Source: Pseudomonas sp. R37(2017)
GTDB taxonomy: Bacteria > Pseudomonadota > Gammaproteobacteria > Pseudomonadales > Pseudomonadaceae
Assembly: GCF_002113375.1 (NCBI RefSeq)
Contig: NZ_NEHO01000003.1
Span: forward strand, 248,001-312,000
Length of the DNA stretch: 64,000 bases
Direction of reading: 5' to 3'
Shown: positions 27,765-37,409 of the stretch, one piece after another
Position numbering within the stretch: the first letter of the stretch is position 1
Layout of the letters: every line of letters begins with the position of its first letter
The notes under the pieces: model-generated
What the model was told of the DNA's origin: nothing
Seen by the model: the letters and a program-made list of their open reading frames with translations, nothing else
Databases searched by the model: none
Made by a program: the position numbers and the translations under genes

Positions 27765-29192
27765 TTAAAGGGAATTCAGGAACGCCAGCAGCGCGCTGCG
27801 CTGCTCGGCATTGAAAGACAAAACCTGTTGCTGCGCCGCCGTCGCTTCGCCGCCATGCCAGAGCACCGCCTCGAGCAGGTTGCGGGCGCGGCCGTCGTGC
27901 AGGAACTGGGTGTGGCCGCTGACCGTTTGTGTCAGGCCGATGCCCCACAATGGCGGAGTACGCCATTGGCGGCCGTTGGCCTGGAATTCGCTACGGTTGT
28001 CGGCCAGGCCGTCGCCCATGTCATGCAGCAGCAGATCGCTGTACGGGCGAATCACTTGATTGGCCAGTTCAGGTTCGGCGGCGTTGGCGGCGGTGGTGTA
28101 TTTCGGTGTGTGACAGGACTGGCAACCGGCCTGATAGAACAAAGTCTTGCCGGCCAGCACTTCAGGTGAGTTGACGTCACGACGGGCCGGAACGGCGAGG
28201 TTGCGGCTGTAGAACAGCACCAGGCGCAGGATGTTATCGCTGACTTCCGGCTCGCCATCCGGGCCGATGCCACTGGGTGCCTGCTTGCAGGCCGTTTGCG
28301 CGTCCGTGCAGTCATCGAAGGGGCTCAGGCTGGTCGTGAGCCCCATGTCTCCGGAAAACGCGTGAACATTTTGTTGATTGAGGTTCGGTTGCCCGGCTTT
28401 CCAGCCAAATCTTCCCAACACTGTCTTCTGTTGGGCGTCGTCCCACACCTGGTTCGGACGTCCGGCAATGCCGTTGTTCGCCTTGGCCTGCGCCTCGGCG
28501 TTGGCCAGGATCGCCTCCTCGGGAATCGCTTCGAGCAGGCCCAGGCCAATCATCGGCGGCGCTACACGTGCCGAGAAGCGAGTGTCGGGGTGCATCGGGC
28601 CGTAACCCAGTTGGGTGATGTTCAGGCTCGGTTTGCGCAGCTCGATTTCGGTGCCGTCCTTGAAGCGAACCGGCACGGCGGTGTAATCGACCCGTACTTT
28701 GCCTTCGGGGGCGACACCGGGTACGGCCATGTCCTGGAACTGTCCACCGTAGACGGGCTCCGGCACCACGCCGAGCTGTTCGATGACCTTGGCATACGCC
28801 GGGGCGTCGGGAATCGACAGGCGTACCAGCATCGACACGGCATTCACATCGTCCGGAGTCGGCGGATGGCCGCGGCCGTCCTTGATGTGACAGCCCTGGC
28901 AGGCATTGGTATTGAACAGTGGGCCGAGGCCATCGCGAGCGGTCGTCGTCGACGGGGCGATCACCCAGGGGCTGCGGAAGAAGCTGTTGCCGACACTGAA
29001 ATCCACGCGCCGTGACGGCGGCAGGTTCGCCGATGGCATGGAAAACGCGTTCTGATCGCTCTTGCGCACCGTCGCACTGCCGCCGGAGCGGGCTTCACCG
29101 GGTTCGGCCCGGGTGAATTTCGGGGCGTCATCGCAGGCACTCAGGCCCAGGGCCAGGAACAGTGCGGACAAGCGAAGAGGCAGCGGGGGCAT
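27765..29192 (-). CDS. Di-haem c-type cytochrome, DUF1111/thiol-oxidoreductase family
   Basis: A 475-residue periplasmic lipoprotein (lipobox LGLSAC, cysteine 20) with two haem c motifs, CQGCH at residues 98-102 and CQSCH near residue 365. The central part resembles di-haem peroxidase-like DUF1111 proteins (QFLHDGRARNLLEAVLWHGG near the end). In PAO1 it would follow the imelysin gene icmP directly; here a 4.3-kb toxin-like gene separates them. It must therefore use a promoter in the 198-base gap upstream, shared with the divergent toxin gene. Confidence 0.9.
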   Translation of the reverse strand: MPPLPLRLSALFLALGLSACDDAPKFTRAEPGEARSGGSATVRKSDQNAFSMPSANLPPSRRVDFSVGNSFFRSPWVIAPSTTTARDGLGPLFNTNACQGCHIKDGRGHPPTPDDVNAVSMLVRLSIPDAPAYAKVIEQLGVVPEPVYGGQFQDMAVPGVAPEGKVRVDYTAVPVRFKDGTEIELRKPSLNITQLGYGPMHPDTRFSARVAPPMIGLGLLEAIPEEAILANAEAQAKANNGIAGRPNQVWDDAQQKTVLGRFGWKAGQPNLNQQNVHAFSGDMGLTTSLSPFDDCTDAQTACKQAPSGIGPDGEPEVSDNILRLVLFYSRNLAVPARRDVNSPEVLAGKTLFYQAGCQSCHTPKYTTAANAAEPELANQVIRPYSDLLLHDMGDGLADNRSEFQANGRQWRTPPLWGIGLTQTVSGHTQFLHDGRARNLLEAVLWHGGEATAAQQQVLSFNAEQRSALLAFLNSL

Positions 29193-29255
29193 CAGACATC
29201 CTGCAAGACGATTAAATCAAGGGCGCAAAGTCTAACAGGGCAGGGGAGTTTGAAT

Positions 29256-29274
29256 AAGAGGAATTATCGTTTAC
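29256..29274. promoter_or_regulatory. Weak Fur-like site in the divergent promoter region
   Basis: AAGAGGAATTATCGTTTAC matches about 10 of 19 positions of the pseudomonad Fur motif AATGAGAATTATTCTCATT. It lies 64-82 bases upstream of the di-haem gene. The match is marginal and mentioned because the gene set is of iron-handling type. Confidence 0.25.
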
Positions 29275-29390
29275 TTGATTGGCAGGTGGTTTCGGTAAGG
29301 GGCCGTCCCATCAGCCTATACATATGTACCTCACAAGCTGGTTGTCGGGGTGCAAGGATGCAGAACACTCCGACAACATAGAGTCTCATC

Positions 29391-32300
29391 ATGACCAGCC
29401 AGTCTCCATCCTCTCTTCGCGACCTGATGAACAACAGGGACACCCCCTTGCAGGCCGACCTGCGCAAAAAACTCACGGCACTGGACGTCCAGCTCACTGA
29501 GTATTTTCAGGCACAACCAAGTTTCCACGCCTTCGTGCAACAGAGCTTCAATCAGGCGTTCAGCGACCTGACAGCGCATTTGGATTTGCGGCACTGCTTT
29601 GTTCGATCCAGTGACAACCCATCCCCATCCGAGTCGCAACTGCAACCCAGCCTGATGGATGCAGTGGTAAGCCGTATCGTCAGCTCCGAGCCAGCGAACC
29701 ATGCCCAGCGACAGTCCCGGTTCTACGCCGCCCCTGCAGCGGGTGATGCCCCCGAGCACTATACGGCCCTTTCTGCACAGGCGTTCGACGCCTTTGTTGA
29801 TGGGCTGGCCAATGACGTGCTGGTGCAATATCCGTTGTATCTGCAGCGCTATTGGAACAGTCCGCTCAGCTCGACCGATCCACGAACCCGTCAGCAATGG
29901 CTGGAGCAGATCCGGCGCGAGCAGATGAAAACCGAAAGTGCGCTGCTCAAGCTCGACGGTCTGCTCAGCAGTGCGGCACAAGCGCTGCTCGAAAAACTGC
30001 TGGAGTACCCGGATGCGGTGGCCCGACAGGCGTTGAAAGGCTATCGGCCCTGCGTCTATGCCATGGCACTTGGTGTCGACGAGGCGTCGGCGATCCCTGT
30101 GCATGGCGCCTTTATCCTCACCGCGCGTGATCCGCAGGATGGGCAGGTGAGGCCGGAGACCGACGCGGCGGTGCCGGTGGTTCGTCCCATCGAACCGAGC
30201 GCCAACGTCGGGCTGGTGCTGCTGTTCACTCCGAACCAAGGCCTGGAGGAGTTCGACTCGCTGGCCAGCCTTGATCGTGAGTTGCATCGGCGGCTGGGAC
30301 ACTCCCGAGAGTGTGCGAGCCTGCTGGAGATGGTCGCCGACAAGGATCAGGAATCTGTATTGACGCTGCATCGCAGTGTGCCGATCAGTGGTCAGGTGCG
30401 ATATCTGGAGCGCCTCGACTCGCCTTTCACCTTCGGGATCGAATCGCAATGCCTGCTGATCCGCGACAACGTCGCGTCGAACATTGCCCGATATCAAACG
30501 TTGGGTGTGCACGCTGGCTCGGCGGACTTGCCGCGCACGCTGGATCGGCTCAGCGATCTGCGGCGCGCTTTCAACATTGACGCAGTCCTTCAGGCCAGAC
30601 ACCAGAAATGCGCACTGGCACGCTTGCAGGCTTTTCTTGCTGGCGCCTCTGATGACGACAAAGCGTCCTGGGTAAAAGCATTCACTGAATACGCCGAGAC
30701 CCTGGCCAATCTGCCTGACTCCGAAGGTTTGCCTTCATTCAGCCAGTTCAGTGATCGGCGTTCATTGCTGACCTACAGCAATCGCCAACTGCGCGCCGTG
30801 CTTGAGTCTGAGCATGGGTTGACGGTGGACCCGGATGACATCCTCGTCACCACCTCGGAGCCGGATATCGGGTCGGCGAACTTTGTACCGGGCGCCCCCG
30901 GATCGACGATTCGCGAACCCACGGGCGCGCCACGCAGGTATCGCTCACGGACATTGACCGAGTTGGCCCTGGAGAATGTCGGGGGGCTGGACTTCAACTT
31001 CAGCAACTTCTCTACGCTGACCCTCAAGACTGCCAGTGGCTTGAGGCCCGTCAGTATCCCGTCGTCGCCGAACGTCAATCCTGTCGCAGGATTGCCTGCC
31101 TATGAGGATTTGACTGTCGAGCAGGTCAAGGACCTGGTGCGTCGGCTGAACGTCGGTAAAACCTATCGGGACTTTTTGCGCGAGCACCTGATCACTTCCG
31201 AGGAAGCGAAGCTGCGCAAGCAGACCTTTGCCCGGCTCATGGCCGCGCAACTGCGCCTGGATGCCATCGAAGCGAAGATCGCCGGGGATTTTGTGGTGGA
31301 TCGATTGGCACGCGGCTTCAACTGGGTGAAAGCAGTGCTGGACCAACCCGTCGACAACGATCAGCGCGCAGAGGTCGAAGGTCACCGGATCATCGTGCAG
31401 TACCTGAACATACGAGGACAGCGGGTGCGTGGCGTACTGCTGTTCTCCACGGCGACCAGTGGTGGCGGTAGCGTTGTGGTGTATACACCCCAGGCGCCTG
31501 ACGGCCAGGTGTTCCACGAGTACGCCAGGGAGGACCTGATGAAGGCGTTCGTGTTCAACAGCGCTTGGCGCGAATATCTGGTCGGTCGGGTAGAACTGGC
31601 GTTTCAACCTCATGTCTGGGCTGTGGTCCAGGGACGAGGGGACGTCTCAATGGTCCATCTTGCCAATATTGCGAACAATGTCTTCGAGGATGGGTACGAG
31701 ATCGAGGCCAGTTTCGCGATCAACGACGCGGCAGCCCAATCGACGACTACCGGGCAGACCGATATCGAGACCGGTCTGACCATCGGCGAAATTGTGCTGG
31801 ATGTGGTGACCATGGTCCTGCCAATTCGCGTGACACTGCCTATCGGCATGGCCCGCAGTCTGTTTGCCATGTTCAACGCCATTGAGGCCGCGAAAATTGG
31901 CGATCGTTCCGGTACAGCCCACTACGTGGTACGCGCGTTGGGCGAATTCACCGGTGCGCTGATCGATGGTGCGGTCGGCAAAGGCGTTGCGGGGGCTGCA
32001 CCAAACCCGAGTGTGAACGTGGCATCGAGGGCGCGCAGGCTGAACCCGGAAATGGCCGTGGGCAAAAAACCGCAGGGCCTCAGCCCCTTGCCAGGCTGGG
32101 AGGACAAAGGTATCCATTACCGGCTGGCGAAAGAGGAGGGAGGCAGGCAGTACTTCCTCAAGGAAGCGGAACATTGGTACTCGGTCCTTGATGAAGGGTT
32201 TGAGGAAGCCTGGCGCGTGAGGGATGCGCGCAAGCCTGTTCAGTATCACTATTCGCCGATCCGCCGCAATGCGGCAGGTCACTGGGAAATCGGTACACAC

Positions 32301-33674
32301 CCGGATGCGCCGGCGTTGGGAGGGAATTCTCCGGAGCGCGCACTGAGGGATCTTTATCCTTTTCTGGACGAGTTTCAGGCCCGGCGCGTGTTTGAGTCCT
32401 TCCTGTTTCCCAGTGGCCGCGAAATGGAGTTTGGCTTGAGCCTGGTGCATTACTTGCGCGCAGGTCGGACGCTGGAAGCGTTCGGTCCCTATTTGATCGT
32501 CACCCCCCAACGCCTGCAATTACGCCTCAGGGGGCTGGACATGGCGACAGGGTTCAGCGGTGGAGGTGTGGTTGGAGAGTCTGCTCGCTTCCCGACGGTC
32601 GAACCGGTTCCGGGACCCAGTCGTCCACGTCCGCCGGAGCCGATTCCCGGGCCCAGTCAGCCAACCCCCGTGGTTGTGCGACCCGCTCGGCCCGCCAATG
32701 AGCAATTTGTCGATTGGGGGCAGACGCTGGATCCGGCGCAACTGCAATTGCTCAACGCCGAGCAGGGTATCTATAGGCGTATTGCCGGGGATCAGCAGAT
32801 GATCGGGCGCGAATACGTGAAAATCGATCAGCGCTATTTCCCTGTCCTGCCTTCAGGTGCGGACATCAATAGCGGTATCGTGCTGATGCATGAACCGTCC
32901 ATGTCCCTCGATAGCTTCGTGGCGTTCGAGCAGATGCTCGGTGCTGATCTTTACCGCCAGCCACGATTGGCGACATTCGACCCGTCGATGTCCCGCTGGC
33001 TGAATTCAATCGAGTTATCGTTCGAGAAAACGCTGGGCAGTTATGTAGCGGATGCATTCCCGACATTGACTCCGACCTCGCGGTTGCAGGTTGCTAACGT
33101 GCTGTTCAACCTGACTAACCCTGCAGGTTTGACACTCTGGGGGGTGGCGGCCATGCAGCGCACACTGCAAAGCTGGCGCTCGTTATCGGTTCCGACGTTG
33201 CCTGTGCAGGGCGAGCCATTGTCTCTGCTGCCGGTCACACGGACGAATGCCGCCGGCGTCTGGCGCCTTGATAATATTCCCGAGGCGTATCATTCCCTCA
33301 ATTTCAGTAGCGATGGCGTGTCGATATTGATGCGTGAGGCCGTGGACTTGCCTACCGAAAGAGTACTGAGGTCTTTGATGGTCGAGCGGCTGGAGGGGAG
33401 CCACTACCAAATGTATGGGGGGTTCAATCAGCCGGGCGAACTGTTGTTCACGCGACCTGGTACCAATAATCAGGTTTTTTGGCTGTCGTTGCGCAGTGCC
33501 TCGAACGGGCTGGTCGCGGGACCTTATCAAGTGTCACCGAGACTGGACCTGATGACACCTTTTACACGATCCATTGTCCAGAATGCGCAAGCTAACAACA
33601 GCTTTGTGCGCTTGATCGGTGGTGTTCATCGACTGCCGGGTAATCGGGCGACGATCTTTGTATTCAGGGTCTGA
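29391..33674 (+). CDS. Giant dermonecrotic-toxin-domain (DUF6543-like) protein
   Basis: A 1427-residue protein without a signal peptide. Residues about 100-600 resemble the 'dermonecrotic toxin' N-terminal domain common in large Pseudomonas effectors, for example QYPLYLQRYWNSPL near residue 145 and RLNVGKTYRDFLREHLIT near residue 580. A hydrophobic segment (IGEIVLDVVTMVLPIRV, about 798-835) could insert in a membrane. A proline-rich linker (PGPSRPRPPEPIPGPSQPTP, about 1073-1092) separates a unique C-terminal domain of about 330 residues. No immunity-like gene, transposase or secretion gene is adjacent. The ribosome site is weak. It splits a conserved imelysin cluster, which suggests insertion. 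Catalytic residues could not be recognised. Confidence 0.75.
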   Translation: MTSQSPSSLRDLMNNRDTPLQADLRKKLTALDVQLTEYFQAQPSFHAFVQQSFNQAFSDLTAHLDLRHCFVRSSDNPSPSESQLQPSLMDAVVSRIVSSEPANHAQRQSRFYAAPAAGDAPEHYTALSAQAFDAFVDGLANDVLVQYPLYLQRYWNSPLSSTDPRTRQQWLEQIRREQMKTESALLKLDGLLSSAAQALLEKLLEYPDAVARQALKGYRPCVYAMALGVDEASAIPVHGAFILTARDPQDGQVRPETDAAVPVVRPIEPSANVGLVLLFTPNQGLEEFDSLASLDRELHRRLGHSRECASLLEMVADKDQESVLTLHRSVPISGQVRYLERLDSPFTFGIESQCLLIRDNVASNIARYQTLGVHAGSADLPRTLDRLSDLRRAFNIDAVLQARHQKCALARLQAFLAGASDDDKASWVKAFTEYAETLANLPDSEGLPSFSQFSDRRSLLTYSNRQLRAVLESEHGLTVDPDDILVTTSEPDIGSANFVPGAPGSTIREPTGAPRRYRSRTLTELALENVGGLDFNFSNFSTLTLKTASGLRPVSIPSSPNVNPVAGLPAYEDLTVEQVKDLVRRLNVGKTYRDFLREHLITSEEAKLRKQTFARLMAAQLRLDAIEAKIAGDFVVDRLARGFNWVKAVLDQPVDNDQRAEVEGHRIIVQYLNIRGQRVRGVLLFSTATSGGGSVVVYTPQAPDGQVFHEYAREDLMKAFVFNSAWREYLVGRVELAFQPHVWAVVQGRGDVSMVHLANIANNVFEDGYEIEASFAINDAAAQSTTTGQTDIETGLTIGEIVLDVVTMVLPIRVTLPIGMARSLFAMFNAIEAAKIGDRSGTAHYVVRALGEFTGALIDGAVGKGVAGAAPNPSVNVASRARRLNPEMAVGKKPQGLSPLPGWEDKGIHYRLAKEEGGRQYFLKEAEHWYSVLDEGFEEAWRVRDARKPVQYHYSPIRRNAAGHWEIGTHPDAPALGGNSPERALRDLYPFLDEFQARRVFESFLFPSGREMEFGLSLVHYLRAGRTLEAFGPYLIVTPQRLQLRLRGLDMATGFSGGGVVGESARFPTVEPVPGPSRPRPPEPIPGPSQPTPVVVRPARPANEQFVDWGQTLDPAQLQLLNAEQGIYRRIAGDQQMIGREYVKIDQRYFPVLPSGADINSGIVLMHEPSMSLDSFVAFEQMLGADLYRQPRLATFDPSMSRWLNSIELSFEKTLGSYVADAFPTLTPTSRLQVANVLFNLTNPAGLTLWGVAAMQRTLQSWRSLSVPTLPVQGEPLSLLPVTRTNAAGVWRLDNIPEAYHSLNFSSDGVSILMREAVDLPTERVLRSLMVERLEGSHYQMYGGFNQPGELLFTRPGTNNQVFWLSLRSASNGLVAGPYQVSPRLDLMTPFTRSIVQNAQANNSFVRLIGGVHRLPGNRATIFVFRV

Positions 33675-33692
33675 CAATAGCGTTGCGCAATA

Positions 33693-33721
33693 AAAATGCC
33701 CCGAACCAGTCGGGGCATTTT
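33693..33721. terminator. Bidirectional terminator between toxin and imelysin genes
   Basis: A perfect 12-bp stem AAAATGCCCCGA/TCGGGGCATTTT with a 5-base loop. A and T runs on both sides let it serve both convergent genes. Confidence 0.92.
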
Positions 33722-33747
33722 CATTCAGCGGGGTAAAACCGGCTGGA

Positions 33748-35103
33748 TCAGAACTCGTGATCGGCGTTGTCCGGGTTCAGATCATTGATGCCCAGTTTGC
33801 CAGCGGCGGCTTCGATCGAACCGGTCTGCTTGACCAGGGCCGCGATGGCGTCACGGACGATCTGGTTGCCCGCGGTGTTGCCGGCGGCGATCAACTGGTC
33901 GTAGTGCTCACCCTTGTTGGCATGGTCGACCATGATCTGGATCTTGGCTTCGGTGGCGGCCAGGTCGTCTTTGAGCGCCGTGTCGGCAGCCGGGTCGACC
34001 TTGGCCACCAGGGACGACAGGCTGGCGCCGGTCATTTTGCTGCCGTCGACACGGGTGTATTCGCCCAGGTACACGTTACGAATGCCCTTGGCATCGTAGA
34101 AGTGCGAGTTGTGGGTGTTGTCGCTGAAGCAATCCTGTTCGTCTTCCGGGGAGTTGGCTTCCAGGGAAACCTTCATGCGCTCGCCCGCCAGTTCGCCCAG
34201 GGACAGGCTACCCATGCCGAACAGCATTTTGCGCAGGCCGGATTCAGCCGGTTCCGCTTCCAGGGTGGCGCGGTAGTTGTCGGCCACGTTCGGCTTCCAG
34301 TTACCGACCATTTCTTCCAGGTCGCTGACCAGCAGTTGGGTGACGGCTTTCAAATAGGCGCGACGACGGTCGTTGTGACCGCCGGTCGCGCCTTTGCCTT
34401 CCAGGTAGTCCGAAGCCGGACGGTTGCCGGCGCCAGGGCCGGTGCCGTTCAGGTCCTGGCCCCAGAGCAGGAATTCGATGGCGTGGTAGCCGGTGGCAAC
34501 GTTGGCTTCGGAACCGCCCAGCTCGTTCAGGCTGGCGAGTTTTTCCGGGGTGATGTCTTTGACATCGACCTTGTCTTCGCCGATCTGCACTTCAGTGTTG
34601 GCGATGATGTTGGCAGTGGCACCCGGGTTGCCCAGGGCGTGTTCGTAGGACTTGTCGACATAGTCGATCAGGCCTTCGTCCAGCGGCCAGGAGTTCAGCT
34701 GACCTTCCCAGTCGTCGACGATGGTGTTGCCGAAGCGGAACACTTCGCTCTGCAGGTAAGGCACGCGAGCGGCAACCCAGGCCGCCTTGGCGGCTTTCAG
34801 GGTGTCGGCGTTCGGCTTGGCGAGGAAGGCGTCGATGGCGGTTTGCAGGGTCTTCGCGGTGGATTCGGCATCGCTGTAAACGGCGAAAACGATGTCTGCG
34901 TAATGGGCGACAACGGCTTTGGCGGCGGCTTCGTCGACTTTGCCGGCAGCGGCAGGCGCAGCAGCTGGGGCAGCCGGGGCAGCCGCAGTGCTGGCAGCTG
35001 GTGCAGGCGCAGCAGCTTTTTCTTTGTCTTTGCCTTCGCCGCAACCGGCGAGGGAAATAGCGATGGCCAACAGACTGGCGGTAGCCAGAGGCATACGAAT
35101 CAT
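33748..35103 (-). CDS. Imelysin-family lipoprotein, IcmP/IrpA-like
   Basis: A 451-residue protein. The start MIRMPLATASLL at 35103 is preferred because AGGA lies 8 bases upstream; another ATG three codons earlier has none. The lipobox is SLAGC (cysteine 21), followed by an alanine/proline linker and the imelysin domain. The family motif GxHxxE is intact as GYHAIEFLLWGQD near residue 204. The PAO1 counterpart is PA4370, described as the insulin-cleaving metalloproteinase IcmP; related proteins are iron-regulated or bind iron. A palindrome resembling a Fur box lies upstream. It is convergent with the toxin gene. Confidence 0.92.
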   Translation of the reverse strand: MIRMPLATASLLAIAISLAGCGEGKDKEKAAAPAPAASTAAAPAAPAAAPAAAGKVDEAAAKAVVAHYADIVFAVYSDAESTAKTLQTAIDAFLAKPNADTLKAAKAAWVAARVPYLQSEVFRFGNTIVDDWEGQLNSWPLDEGLIDYVDKSYEHALGNPGATANIIANTEVQIGEDKVDVKDITPEKLASLNELGGSEANVATGYHAIEFLLWGQDLNGTGPGAGNRPASDYLEGKGATGGHNDRRRAYLKAVTQLLVSDLEEMVGNWKPNVADNYRATLEAEPAESGLRKMLFGMGSLSLGELAGERMKVSLEANSPEDEQDCFSDNTHNSHFYDAKGIRNVYLGEYTRVDGSKMTGASLSSLVAKVDPAADTALKDDLAATEAKIQIMVDHANKGEHYDQLIAAGNTAGNQIVRDAIAALVKQTGSIEAAAGKLGINDLNPDNADHEF

Positions 35104-35161
35104 GGCGAACATCCTGCTTCGATAAGGGGTGGATTCGTGCAGTGCGCACGCAAAACTGCGA

Positions 35162-35186
35162 CATAATGCAAATCTTTCGCATTATG
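35162..35186 (-). promoter_or_regulatory. Palindromic Fur-like operator upstream of the imelysin gene
   Basis: A perfect inverted repeat CATAATGC-N9-GCATTATG, 59 bases upstream of the start. The embedded GCAAATCTTTCGCATTATG matches 11 of 19 bases of the classical Fur box. Iron control is known for this gene family, which makes a Fur site plausible. Confidence 0.5.
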
Positions 35187-35239
35187 TGTAAAGAGTCGTA
35201 GCTGGAAATATTTCTTATTCAGGGCGTGAGGTTTGCAAT

Positions 35240-35356
35240 CCTGTAGGAGCGAGTGCCCGCTTGCGGCATGCTCGCGATGAACGCCAGAACACCGCGGGTA
35301 TCCAGTGAGCCCGCGTTTTCGTTAACGACCATCGCGAGCTTGCTCGCTCCTACAGG
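35240..35356. repeat. REPIN with conserved spacer
   Basis: Left unit CCTGTAGGAGCGAGTGCCCG, right unit CATCGCGAGCTTGCTCGCTC followed by CTACAGG. The 117-base element includes a spacer (GAACACCGCGGGT…CGTTAACGACC) similar to those at 48446, 50132 and 54389. It abuts the bifA stop codon. Confidence 0.9.
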
Positions 35357-35357
35357 G

Positions 35358-37409
35358 TTACAAAATAGCGGCGTTGCTGCGTTGCGCCTGCTTCAGGTAA
35401 ACGCCCAGTTCCCGTGCCGGCAACGGCTTGCTGTAGTGATAGCCCTGACCTTCGTGGCAGCCTTCGGAAATGATGTAGGCCTCTTGCTCGACGGTTTCCA
35501 CGCCCTCGGCAATCACCTGCATGCCCAGGCTCTTGCCCAGCTGGATGATGGCGCGAACGATGGTCGCGTCGTCGTCGTCATCGAGCAGGTCCTGAACGAA
35601 ACTCTTGTCGATCTTGATCTTGTCCAGCGGCAGGCTCTTGAGATAGCTCAAGGACGAATAGCCGGTTCCGAAGTCGTCGATGGCGATCAGCGCGCCGGAG
35701 CGGCGCAGGCTGAGCAAGTGCTGGGCGGCGGTGCTGATGTCTTCCATCAGGCCGGTTTCGGTGACTTCCAGCTCCAGGCTGCGCGGTGGCAGGCGGTATA
35801 TTTGAAGCAGGTTGTTGACCACCCGCGGCAGTTCGGCGTGGTGCAATTGAACCGTGGACAGGTTCACCGCCATGCGCAGGTCGCTGAAACCCTGGTCATG
35901 CCACTCGCGTAGTTGTTTGCAGGCCTGATCCAGCACCCATTCGCCGATGGCAATGATGGTGCCGTTCTGTTCGGCCAGCGGGATGAACAGGTCTGGCGGC
36001 ACCATGCCGTGCTCGGGGTGTTGCCAGCGAATCAGGGCTTCGACGCCCACCACGCGGTGATCGCGATAACTGATCTGCGGCTGGTAGACGAGGTAGAACT
36101 GGTTGCGGATCAGCGCGTCGCGCAGGTCTTTTTCCAGCTCGCGGCGGCGACGCATTTCGGTGTCGACGCTGGCGATATAGAACTGATACCGGTTGCGCGA
36201 GCGGGTCTTGGCCAGCGTCATGGTCTGCTCGGCCTTTTGCAGCAACTTCTCGGTGCTGTCGCCATCCTCGGGGAACAGAGTGATGCCGATGGTGGCGCGC
36301 AGGCGGATCTCCTGGTGGTCGAGGGCAAACGCCGCTTCCAGATCATCAAGAATGCTTTGCGCCAGCTCGGCGGCTTCGTAGGGTTGCTCGATATCGGCCT
36401 GGACCAGGGCGAACTGGTCGCCACCGAGGCGGGCGAGGGCGCCCAGGCGACCGCTATGACCGCGCAGGCGATCGGCCAGGGCCAGCAGCAACTGGTCGCC
36501 GGTCTGGTAGCTGAACTGCTCGTTGATGCCCTTGAAGTCATCGAGGCCGACACACAACACCGCGACCCGGCGCTGCAGTCTGCCAGCGTCGATGAGGATC
36601 TTGTCCAGTTGTTGCTGCAATTGCTGGCGGTTCGGCAGTCCCGTCAGGAAGTCGTACTGGGACATGCGCAACAGACTGTTTTCCGCTTCGTGGCGCAGAT
36701 GGGTATTGCGTTCGATGGACTCGAGCAACTGGTTGGCGGTGTTGATCCAGATGCCCAGTTCGTTTTTCTCGTGCCCCTTGAGCAACGGAATCTTGTGTTC
36801 GCTGGGACGATCCGGGTTGATTTCCGTGAGGTGTTCGATGATCCGCGACAGCGGCTTGGTCAGCAGCCAGTGATAGACCAGGTACAACACCAGCCCCATT
36901 GCCATCGCGCGCAGTACGCCGGAGATGAAGATGATCACCGAGCTGACAATGAAACCCTGGCCGTAGGTGGCGGTATCGAGGGTGATGCTCAGGTCGCCGT
37001 AATACTCGCTGTAAGGCCCGCGACCGACCAACTGGGTGGTGAAGGTGCGTTCCTTGCCCAGAATCAGGTCAGTCAGCCAACGACTGCTGGAATGCTGCAA
37101 CTCGCGGGTTTTTTGCGCGAGCATGGCTTCGTTGGGATGGCCGATGGAGGCCTGGCGCACGGCATCGTCCTGAAACAGGCCTTCGATCACCTGCATGCCC
37201 ATTTCCCGGTCCAGGCTGTAGACCGCCTGGGTCGAGGGGTCGCGGAACATGTCGAGGATGCGTTCGGCATCGTTGGCGACGGCCTGGCGTGTTTTATAGG
37301 CATCGAACACGATCTGCGCACAGCTCAAGACCACGCCGACGATCAATGCCGACAGGAGCACGACCCGGAGCAACTTCACCGACAAGCTGTTCTTGAGTTC
37401 CAGCTTCAA
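35358..37409 (-). CDS. bifA: c-di-GMP phosphodiesterase BifA
   Basis: A 683-residue protein with a membrane helix at residues 9-30, a periplasmic loop, and a second helix near 150-175. Then come a HAMP-like segment, a degenerate GGDEF domain (ARLGGDQFALVQ near residue 335) and an EAL domain (VEALIRWQHPEHG near residue 450, DDFGTGYSSLSYL, and AEGVETVEQ). The GGDQF form is characteristic of BifA, which degrades c-di-GMP and links surface motility to biofilm formation. The start appears to be TTG at 37409, with AAGGA about 9 bases upstream. PAO1 bifA (PA4367) also lies beside sodB. Confidence 0.93.
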   Translation of the reverse strand: MKLELKNSLSVKLLRVVLLSALIVGVVLSCAQIVFDAYKTRQAVANDAERILDMFRDPSTQAVYSLDREMGMQVIEGLFQDDAVRQASIGHPNEAMLAQKTRELQHSSSRWLTDLILGKERTFTTQLVGRGPYSEYYGDLSITLDTATYGQGFIVSSVIIFISGVLRAMAMGLVLYLVYHWLLTKPLSRIIEHLTEINPDRPSEHKIPLLKGHEKNELGIWINTANQLLESIERNTHLRHEAENSLLRMSQYDFLTGLPNRQQLQQQLDKILIDAGRLQRRVAVLCVGLDDFKGINEQFSYQTGDQLLLALADRLRGHSGRLGALARLGGDQFALVQADIEQPYEAAELAQSILDDLEAAFALDHQEIRLRATIGITLFPEDGDSTEKLLQKAEQTMTLAKTRSRNRYQFYIASVDTEMRRRRELEKDLRDALIRNQFYLVYQPQISYRDHRVVGVEALIRWQHPEHGMVPPDLFIPLAEQNGTIIAIGEWVLDQACKQLREWHDQGFSDLRMAVNLSTVQLHHAELPRVVNNLLQIYRLPPRSLELEVTETGLMEDISTAAQHLLSLRRSGALIAIDDFGTGYSSLSYLKSLPLDKIKIDKSFVQDLLDDDDDATIVRAIIQLGKSLGMQVIAEGVETVEQEAYIISEGCHEGQGYHYSKPLPARELGVYLKQAQRSNAAIL

